From positions 1 through 50,587 of the forward strand of contig NZ_JAHZMO010000023.1 in assembly GCF_020748185.1 (NCBI RefSeq): DNA of 50,587 nucleotides. Reading direction: 5' to 3'. The notes beneath the pieces were generated by a model, which searched no databases, had not been told where the DNA came from, and saw nothing but the letters and a program-made list of their open reading frames with translations. A program made the position numbers and the translations under genes. Shown here piece by piece: positions 45,155 through 50,587 of this stretch. Position 1 is the stretch's first letter; each line of letters starts with the position of its first letter. Origin of the DNA: Terrisporobacter petrolearius. Lineage in GTDB: Bacteria > Bacillota > Clostridia > Peptostreptococcales > Peptostreptococcaceae.

Positions 45155-45741
45155 GTTAGGTCTACTCTTTTTAAATTTGAGATAAAGTCTTCTGATAAAC
45201 CTGTTACCTCTGCTATAAAGTTGATATTTGCATTTTTATTTAAAAGATTAACTGCCATTTCTGTCTTTGTAGCTAGAAGTTGCTCCCTTGTATCATTTAA
45301 TTCTTGATTATCTTGCTCAGTGTTGTTAATTTTAATTGTTGATGTTTGTTTATTGTTAATTTTCGATACGCAGTATTTAAACGAATACATGAATTCTTTT
45401 ATTAGTAGTAATAAGGCTGGAATTATAAAATAAACATTGCAGCCTAGTATGCCAACGAGTGTAGTTAAGTAGATTAGAAAAGAATTAATTTTTTTTATTT
45501 CAACGTTCAATATTTTTTTATGGTTTGTGTTTGGTAATGCCATAACTATTGCCATAATAAAAGTTAAAAAACATAATGGGTATAATATGTAACTTGCTAA
45601 TATGCCGTTAAAGCTAATTATATCAAAATTGCCACTTAAGTTAGAATAGATTAACAAATCCCCTCTTAAATAGCAATAGATACAAGATGCTATTCCTAAA
45701 ATGCTTCCACAGGCTTGAGAATACCATTGATAAAATTTCAT
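45145..45741 (-). CDS. Four-helix membrane protein with Rpn-like C-terminal tail
   Basis: 198 residues. About four transmembrane helices lie in the first 118 residues (near 8-24, 46-68, 85-98 and 100-115), followed by a polar Asn/Thr/Gln linker. The C-terminal 45 residues (REQLLATKTEMAVNLLNKNA; INFIAEVTGLSEDFISNLKR) resemble the short helical tail of Rpn/PD-(D/E)XK transposase-like proteins (IAxxLL...FIAxxTGLSxEEI), but without any nuclease domain. I do not recognise the whole. GGGGATAGG precedes the ATG. It is convergent with the PH-like gene and divergent from the 88-residue gene. Confidence 0.65.
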   Translation of the reverse strand: MKFYQWYSQACGSILGIASCIYCYLRGDLLIYSNLSGNFDIISFNGILASYILYPLCFLTFIMAIVMALPNTNHKKILNVEIKKINSFLIYLTTLVGILGCNVYFIIPALLLLIKEFMYSFKYCVSKINNKQTSTIKINNTEQDNQELNDTREQLLATKTEMAVNLLNKNANINFIAEVTGLSEDFISNLKRVDLTKK

Positions 45742-45954
45742 CTACCTATCCCCTTCTTAAAAATTATTAAATTATTATAAATATATAAATCTGTATATTA
45801 ATATATTAATTATAAAAGTATATGAAAGAATAATTAAAAATATCTTTATATTTAACGTAAAAAGTTATATAATCTTTATTGCTTGCGTTTTTTATTAAAC
45901 TAAATACTACTTAGTTAATGTGCTATATTACTAAGTAGAGGGGAGATTAGAAGA

Positions 45955-46221
45955 ATGAATAATATGGAATTTATTTTCAAAGTTTTATTTCTTGTGTTTT
46001 CAGTTATGTGGGCAGGTAATATATTATTATTTAGATCTGAAAGACAAATAATAATTAATCCTGTTTTGATTATTATTGCTTCTATTCTAGTAGTCTTGCC
46101 TGATACTAAAGAAATCTTTAGTATAGATGTTGAAGAAGCTAAATCGACTTTATATATAACTTACTGTCTAGTAGTTGTATGGGGATTAATAATAACTAGA
46201 AGAAAAACTGATCTATTCTAA
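45955..46221 (+). CDS. Small three-helix membrane protein
   Basis: 88 residues, three predicted helices (IFKVLFLVFSVMWAGNILLF; PVLIIIASILVVL; LYITYCLVVVWGLII), with short acidic and basic loops and an RRKTDLF end. GAGGGGAG precedes the ATG. I do not recognise a family. A perfect terminator follows. Confidence 0.6.
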   Translation: MNNMEFIFKVLFLVFSVMWAGNILLFRSERQIIINPVLIIIASILVVLPDTKEIFSIDVEEAKSTLYITYCLVVVWGLIITRRKTDLF

Positions 46222-46250
46222 AATAAAAAGGCGTATAGCCTTTTTATTTT
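46219..46250. terminator. Bidirectional terminator
   Basis: AAAATAAAAAGGC and GCCTTTTTATTTT flank a GTATA loop. It serves the 88-residue gene on plus and the LRR gene on minus, whose stop lies within. Confidence 0.9.
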
Positions 46251-46981
46251 ACGATAGCTTTGATGACAACTGTTGAAGATGTGTATTTATTAGTGTTTAA
46301 ACTTACAACTACATAATATATGCCATCTTTGGTAAATGAAATATTACTATCATTTGATATGGATGTTAGGGCAGGATTATTTGTCTGTATATATAGCTTA
46401 CAATCCTTTGGTATATCTTTTGAAGGCTCCCAGTAGTTTGGGTAGTTGTTTATTGATTTATACAATAAGCTTCTTATATTTATTTTTTCGTTTTTTTCTA
46501 GAGTTATTTTAGTTTTATTGCTACATAACTCATATTGTGACTTTTCAGATTGAATAAAATTTAAATCATGATCCACGTCTACGTTTTTCTTTTCCAACAA
46601 ATCAATTACTTTATTTTCTGTTAGATAGTTATTTTCTAAATTTATGTGTTTTACATTTTCTAGATTTAAAATTTCATTAGGTAATGTTTTAATGTGGTTG
46701 TTCCAAAATATAAAAGTATCTATATTTTCTAATGTTGATATACCAGTTAAATCTTCTATACCTTCGTTACTGGCATAAAATTCTCCATCTAAAGATTTTA
46801 ACTTTAATAAAGTTATTTCTTCGTTGGGGAAGTAGTCGTATATTACATCACGAAAATCACTATCTGGAAATAAATCAGTTAATTCTTGTTTAGTAAGAGG
46901 TATGTTTTCGTTTTTTAGTGGAACTAAACCCATAGATAGTGTTAATAATATAAACAATGAACATAATTTTAAAATTTTCAT
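46244..46981 (-). CDS. Secreted leucine-rich-repeat protein
   Basis: 245 residues. The signal peptide is MKILKLCSLFILLTLSMGLV, with no lipobox. A short LRR tract follows at about 60-130 (LKLKSLDGEFYASNEGIEDL; LENIDTFIFWNNHIKTLPNE; LENVKHINLENNYLTENKVI), the canonical LxxLxLxxNxL pattern. A beta-rich C-terminal half (160-245) looks like an Ig-type or bacterial adhesion module. It is probably exported and interacts with a surface partner. GGGAGG lies 11 bases before the ATG but is within the terminator stem of trmB. Confidence 0.72.
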   Translation of the reverse strand: MKILKLCSLFILLTLSMGLVPLKNENIPLTKQELTDLFPDSDFRDVIYDYFPNEEITLLKLKSLDGEFYASNEGIEDLTGISTLENIDTFIFWNNHIKTLPNEILNLENVKHINLENNYLTENKVIDLLEKKNVDVDHDLNFIQSEKSQYELCSNKTKITLEKNEKINIRSLLYKSINNYPNYWEPSKDIPKDCKLYIQTNNPALTSISNDSNISFTKDGIYYVVVSLNTNKYTSSTVVIKAIVK

Positions 46982-46984
46982 TTA

Positions 46985-47041
46985 ATAAAAAACCTCCCAT
47001 AGAATAATAGTATATTACTAAATTTCTATGGAAGGTTTTTA
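46985..47041 (-). terminator. trmB terminator containing the LRR gene's Shine-Dalgarno
   Basis: Plus-strand arms 46989-47004 and 47024-47039 pair with one mismatch. On the minus strand the 3' arm carries GGGAGG (46998-46993) and runs into T6, so the ribosome site of the next gene is part of the hairpin. Confidence 0.8.
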
Positions 47042-47113
47042 TTCCCTTGTACTTCATGTCTACTTTCGTACAATATATTAATGTATTTTTCTACTTGTTT
47101 TTATGTTTTAACT

Positions 47114-47770
47114 TTATTTTAATGGATTTACTACTTTTTGTGCTTCACATCTATATATTTTTAATCCTTGAGATATAAATTTATCTTCATATTCTGTTGT
47201 TATGTTTTCTATATCTTCGTTATTTGCTAAGTCTAATGAAATATTTTTCATTTTCCAGGGATTATTACAAAATTCATTTAAGGTAAATTCGAATAATTTC
47301 TCGTTATCTGATTTAAAATGTACCTCTCCATCATCTTTTAAAATGTGGTAATATTTTTGTAAAAAGTTTGTATGTGTTAATCTTCTCTTTGCCCATCTTT
47401 TCTTTGGCCATGGATCACAGAAATTTATATACACTCTTGATAATTCGTTTTTATTAAAGTAATCTTCGATGCTATTAACGTCGCCCCAAATGAAAGTTAT
47501 ATTTGTTAAATTATCATTGGCAGCTTTTTCTACGGCTTTTAATAATACCTCTTCTTTAATCTCCATTGCAATATAATTTATATTGGGATTTAGTTTTGCT
47601 AATGTAGTGATAAATTTACCTCTACCCGTTCCAAATTCCGCGTGTATTTCGTTGTCATTACCAAATACTTTACTCCACTGTCCTTTTAAACTTTCTATGT
47701 CTTCGTTTTTAACATAATTTTCGTAGCTTAATAATTTTAGGTCTGAACCTTTTTTCTTTCTTCTTCTCAC
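47114..47770 (-). CDS. trmB: tRNA (guanine-N7-)-methyltransferase TrmB
   Basis: Methylates G46 of tRNA with SAM. 218 residues: a basic start (MRRRKKKGSD), the SAM-binding loop EFGTGRGKFI near 60, YIAMEIKEEVL near 80, and the family signature INFCDPWPKKRWAKRRLTH near 145. YRCEAQKVVNPLK ends the protein. It initiates at GTG 47770 with AGGAG about 10 bases upstream and no closer ATG. It is monocistronic, with a long terminator that also contains the LRR gene's Shine-Dalgarno. Confidence 0.95.
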   Translation of the reverse strand: MRRRKKKGSDLKLLSYENYVKNEDIESLKGQWSKVFGNDNEIHAEFGTGRGKFITTLAKLNPNINYIAMEIKEEVLLKAVEKAANDNLTNITFIWGDVNSIEDYFNKNELSRVYINFCDPWPKKRWAKRRLTHTNFLQKYYHILKDDGEVHFKSDNEKLFEFTLNEFCNNPWKMKNISLDLANNEDIENITTEYEDKFISQGLKIYRCEAQKVVNPLK

Positions 47771-47789
47771 TTGTCTCTACTCCTTTAGT

Positions 47790-47830
47790 ACAAAATAATA
47801 GAGTACTAGATAATTTACTAGTACTCTATA
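47790..47830 (-). terminator. Terminator of the HesB-like gene
   Basis: ATAGAGTACTAG (47798-47809) pairs with CTAGTACTCTAT (47818-47829); an AT-rich tail with four T follows on the minus strand. Confidence 0.75.
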
Positions 47831-47837
47831 TAAATAA

Positions 47838-48170
47838 TTAACAGTCGCAACCGCCTGAACAACCAGAGCAACCTCCGCCACCGTTAGAAGGCATATTTTC
47901 AACCATAACAACAAATCCTCTGTTTGGCATTTCTTGAATGATTACATTTCCGTATGTTAAGAATTCGTCTTGGTTCATTATAAAGTGAATTCCTTCTACG
48001 TCGCAAGATACATCTTCACCTTCTATTTCGCTATCTAGAGCTAAAGCAAAGTTTGGACCTGAGCAAGCAAAACCTGCAAAGTATACTCTTACATTATTTG
48101 GTTTATCTTGGTTATCTGCTATTATTTCTTTTAAAGCATTTATAGCTGATTCTGGTGCAAATACTTTCAT
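47838..48170 (-). CDS. HesB/IscA-like protein with Cys-rich tail
   Basis: 110 residues. A HesB/IscA-like fold core (FAPESAINALKEIIADNQ; RVYFAGFACSGPNFALALDS) is followed by a Gly/Cys-rich C-terminus (GGGGCSGCSGGCDC). The first cysteine, in FACSGP, matches the first IscA cysteine, and the tail may supply the others. Related proteins in Clostridia sometimes carry selenocysteine; here all positions are Cys codons and the stop is TAA. A role in Fe-S or metal binding is inferred. AAAGGTGG lies upstream. Monocistronic. Confidence 0.8.
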   Translation of the reverse strand: MKVFAPESAINALKEIIADNQDKPNNVRVYFAGFACSGPNFALALDSEIEGEDVSCDVEGIHFIMNQDEFLTYGNVIIQEMPNRGFVVMVENMPSNGGGGCSGCSGGCDC

Positions 48171-48728
48171 ATTTAATCCACCTTTCTGATTTTAGTTTGA
48201 TCATCTTATATAAGTATACAATAAAATCCAAACTATTTAAATAAGAAGCTTTCAAATATTTAAATATATATGTAAATTTTATGTAACTACGTATAGTATT
48301 CGATTTATATTTTTGACAAAATCCTTTGATAATATAATCTAATATTGTTTTTATTTTTAAGTTTATTTTGTCTTTTATATCAGCAATTATAGATTATTAT
48401 TTTGTAAAATTATACATTGATTGTGATAAAGATAGATATGCTTTTAATTGTAGAACGCTCTATATGTGTATGATTTGTGTAGCAAGTAGTATTATAAATC
48501 AAGGGTTATTTTTAGTTTTTGGTAATAAGTTATATTTATTTGAAATATTAAAGACATAAAATATATACTTTTATGCTAAAATTATAATATTGTTGAAATT
48601 GCAGTGATTTAGCAAGGTATATGTAAGTGCATGTCAGTAGTATGCCAGTAAAATATTTACTTTTTTTCTGGAATTTATGGTAATATATATTTATAAATAT
48701 TTAGAAATTATAAATAGGGAGATTAATA
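48171..48728. other. Non-coding region before the integrase
   Basis: 558 bases. A TTGACA (48315-48320) lacks a properly spaced -10. A 63-codon frame near 48368 starts at TTG without a ribosome site and is not believable. The 3' part holds a tandem 11-base repeat upstream of the integrase. Confidence 0.5.
48629..48650 (+). repeat. Imperfect tandem 11-base repeat upstream of the integrase
   Basis: GCATGTCAGTA (48629-48639) is followed directly by GTATGCCAGTA (48640-48650), with two differences. The position and the TGYCAGTA core suggest integrase arm-type sites. Confidence 0.6.
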
Positions 48729-49853
48729 ATGAGTACAGCTTTTATAAGAAAAAGAAGCAAAAACTATATAGTTTATTTAGAGTATTTTGATAAAAAAACC
48801 AATAAAAAGAAGCAGAAAAATATGGGCTCTTATCCACTAAAAAGAGATGCAAGTAAGAGATTAAATGAAGTAAAAGAAGATATATATAAAGATGAATTGT
48901 TAGTTCCAAATGAAATGATTTTAGAAGATTACATATTGGACTTTCTAGAAAAATATAAGATAAATTTATCCATCACCACTTATAATATTTATACTAGAAT
49001 ATGCAAAAAATATATAATTCCTCTACTTGGGGATATGAAATTATGCGAAATAAAACCAATACATGTACAAAATTACGTGGACGATTTGCTTGATTTACTA
49101 ACACCGCAGACTATAAAAGTGCACTTAAATGTACTTAATTTAGCACTAAAAAGAGCTTATAGATTGAAGCTTATTAAAGAAAATCCAGTGCAATTTGTAG
49201 AGGTACCTAAGAACAGAAAATATAAAAATGAGATTTATAATGCACAAGATATGCAAAAACTGTTAGAAAAATCCCAAGGAACTTCTATGGAATTGCCTAT
49301 TGTACTGGCTGGAGGATTAGGACTAAGAATATCAGAAATACTAGGTCTTACATGGAACAATGTGGATTTTAATAACTTTACTATTACAATAGATAAAATA
49401 ACAGTTAGAAATAATGGCCAAGTTATACTTAAAGATCCTAAAACTGAGTCGTCTATAAGAACTATTTCAGCTCCAAAAGAGGTAATTCTAATGTTAAAAC
49501 AGCTGAAAAAAGATAGATTGGCAGCTAAATTAAGAGGCGAAAAGTCACATAGAGAGCTTATATTCTATGATAAAAATTTAAATCCTATAGCCCCGGATGT
49601 TTTGAGCAAGAAATTTAGAATATTTTTGAAAGAGAATAATTTGAAACACATAAGATTTCATGATTTACGTCACTCCCATGTCACTTTATTAATTGATGCA
49701 AGGGTACCTATAAAAGTTATTTCTGAAAGAGTTGGTCATTCTAATATTAATACTACTCTTAATATATATTCTCACGCTCTTAAAGAAATGGATCAAGAAG
49801 CTTCTGATAAAATTTCTAGCACTTTATTTAATAAAGATAGAAAAATGAGTTAG
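48729..49853 (+). CDS. Phage/ICE-type tyrosine integrase
   Basis: 374 residues. An N-terminal arm-binding beta-sheet domain (AFIRKRSKNYIVYLEYFDKK) precedes a SAM-like core-binding domain (about 60-160) and a complete catalytic domain: Arg200 (GLGLRISEILGL), a Lys at about 235-238 (LKDPKTESSIR), His311 and Arg314 (FHDLRHSH), His337 (VGHSN) and Tyr347 (NIYSHAL). This is the Tn916/phage integrase class. AGGGA precedes the ATG. No excisionase, replication or structural genes are near, so the element is lost, or lies beyond the window with the integrase at its edge. Confidence 0.93.
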   Translation: MSTAFIRKRSKNYIVYLEYFDKKTNKKKQKNMGSYPLKRDASKRLNEVKEDIYKDELLVPNEMILEDYILDFLEKYKINLSITTYNIYTRICKKYIIPLLGDMKLCEIKPIHVQNYVDDLLDLLTPQTIKVHLNVLNLALKRAYRLKLIKENPVQFVEVPKNRKYKNEIYNAQDMQKLLEKSQGTSMELPIVLAGGLGLRISEILGLTWNNVDFNNFTITIDKITVRNNGQVILKDPKTESSIRTISAPKEVILMLKQLKKDRLAAKLRGEKSHRELIFYDKNLNPIAPDVLSKKFRIFLKENNLKHIRFHDLRHSHVTLLIDARVPIKVISERVGHSNINTTLNIYSHALKEMDQEASDKISSTLFNKDRKMS

Positions 49854-50042
49854 TTTCGTTTTATATTGAATGAATTTTCCTTACTTAATAAAAAGTAAGA
49901 AAACAAAGTTTTTATAATGGATTTTAAGGCACATATAATGCTTTTGTAATATCAACGGTTAATTATAGGCAGTTGTTTCCTTAAAATGTCATACGCGGCT
50001 TTGTATAACGAATATTAGAAAATGAATAGAATATGATTTTTA

Positions 50043-50078
50043 AAAAGTTACCATAACAATATTATGGTAACTTTTCTT
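50043..50078 (+). terminator. Hairpin AAAAGTTACCATAA / TTATGGTAACTTTT
   Basis: A perfect 14-base stem (50043-50056 with 50062-50075) around CAATA, then a T-rich tail. The same left arm recurs at 50444-50457 next to the IS end. Confidence 0.85.
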
Positions 50079-50237
50079 TTGTGACGCGAAAAATAATAGT
50101 AAGACTTATTAAATTAAAAAAACATATATGAATAAATATTTCTATAAAATTGTAAATTTCCTGAAGTAAAATATCGATGGAAACAATTCCTTATAGATGT
50201 CTATTTTTTTATAATAAGAAAATGCATTACAAGATAT

Positions 50238-50266
50238 TTGTTTACATAATTATATTATGTAAACAA
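50238..50266 (+). promoter_or_regulatory. Operator-like palindrome with embedded promoter
   Basis: TTGTTTACATAAT (50238-50250), TAT, ATTATGTAAACAA (50254-50266): a perfect 13-base inverted repeat. A TTACAA (50227-50232) and a TATATT within the palindrome, 18 bases apart, could be a promoter under repressor control (TetR-like size and symmetry). Confidence 0.55.
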
Positions 50267-50466
50267 TCTGGGAATTAACTTTAATTACACAAAAAACTAA
50301 CATTTTTAATGGTAATTTAAGGCGGTATCAAAGGAGGTGCAATGTATTTGTATGGAAAAATATAAAATTGTCTTAAAATCAATCCTGTGGCTTTATGAGG
50401 TGTTTTCGTGAAAAAAGAAAAATTATGTTAAATTTGCCAGAATAAAAGTTACCATAATATTTAAAA

Positions 50467-50587
50467 TGGACCCTATAAAGTGGATACTAGAAAAAGTGTT
50501 TACTTGTATAGGGTTTATTTTTGTGTAAAATATTCATTAAGGAGTTGAGTAATTATGAACAAAAAACTATTTTCTAAAGAAGAGATT
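50467..50587 (+). mobile_element. Left end of an IS3-family element (partial)
   Basis: TGGACCCTATAAAGTGGATA begins a terminal repeat of IS3/IS150 type and leads into an orfA-like start at 50555 within 90 bases. The element continues beyond the window. It interrupts a second copy of the hairpin sequence at 50444. Confidence 0.6.
50555..50587 (+). CDS. IS3-type helix-turn-helix OrfA, first 11 codons
   Basis: An ATG at 50555 after AAGGAG opens MNKKLFSKEEI and leaves the window. This opening resembles the clostridial IS3-family OrfA proteins that begin with a Lys-rich tag before the HTH. Only 11 residues are visible; the assignment leans on the adjacent terminal-repeat-like DNA. Confidence 0.5.
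   Translation, partial: MNKKLFSKEEI

Larger units (their letters stand above)
49854..50466. other. Non-coding scar between the integrase and the IS3 element
   Basis: 613 bases with a weak hairpin after the integrase (about 49875-49905), a strong hairpin at 50043, a promoter-like palindrome at 50238 and a strong AAAGGAGGTG ribosome site at about 50331 followed only by 7- and 19-codon frames. It looks like the regulatory front of a gene that is no longer present. Confidence 0.5.

Noticed and set aside
48368..48559. 63-codon hydrophobic frame before the integrase
   Set aside because: TTG start without a ribosome site, no terminator or context; probably chance in AT-rich DNA.

Overview
The window is AT-rich, gene-dense Firmicute DNA with strong AGGAGG-type ribosome binding sites and frequent intrinsic terminators. 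Hfq, SpoVS, LexA, an aluminium-resistance-type PLP protein, MiaB and a mutS-mutL-miaA-hfq cluster point to an anaerobic, spore-forming Clostridia member. The overall look is that of Peptostreptococcaceae (Paraclostridium/Romboutsia/Clostridioides relatives). The genus assignment is inference. I see no rRNA, tRNA or CRISPR array.

Layout. Both edges carry insertion sequences: the first codons of an IS256-type transposase (minus strand, left) and the left end plus first codons of an IS3-type element (right). From 0.1 to 8 kb lie small conserved genes (DUF6483, uvsE, DUF4363/DUF421 pair, C_GCAxxG_C_C protein), miaB, a decayed D-Ala-D-Ala carboxypeptidase, a NUDIX CoA pyrophosphatase and a LarA-like protein. 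A 32-codon membrane peptide at 8.07 kb precedes the mutS-mutL-miaA-hfq run (8.4-14.6 kb). Next come the PLP protein, a stand-alone SIR2 protein, a DUF554 membrane protein and an unrecognised 288-residue protein. From 19.6 to 25.4 kb a three-gene operon encodes NuoE-like, NuoF-like and GltD/NuoG-fusion subunits. It has no hydrogenase H-cluster and best fits an electron-bifurcating transhydrogenase of the Stn type.

From 25.5 to 35.4 kb are transport and envelope genes. An orphan NMT1/SsuA-type binding lipoprotein is separated from a matching permease/ATPase pair (33.8-35.4 kb) by two LCP ligases and a complete BMP-type nucleoside ABC transporter (lipoprotein, double ATPase, two permeases). A purine nucleoside phosphorylase (deoD, 41.2 kb) would act downstream of nucleoside uptake. 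The stretch 36.4-37.3 kb is a gene graveyard with a fragment resembling the ABC ATPase start, an internally deleted FecCD permease and a siderophore-binding-protein tail.

From 37.4 to 48.2 kb are DUF1540, an isolated Hol44-like holin, an alpha/beta hydrolase, a family 2 glycosyltransferase, deoD, lexA with a recognisable operator, a tyrosine recombinase, spoVS flanked by two tandem duplications, several small membrane or secreted unknowns, trmB and a HesB-like protein. The last 2.4 kb is a mobile-element scar: a second tyrosine integrase without cargo, an orphan promoter/operator palindrome and the IS3 insertion. The best candidates for something less described are the Stn-like operon, the lone SIR2 protein, the membrane protein with an Rpn-like tail, and the regulatory architecture around spoVS and the LRR gene.
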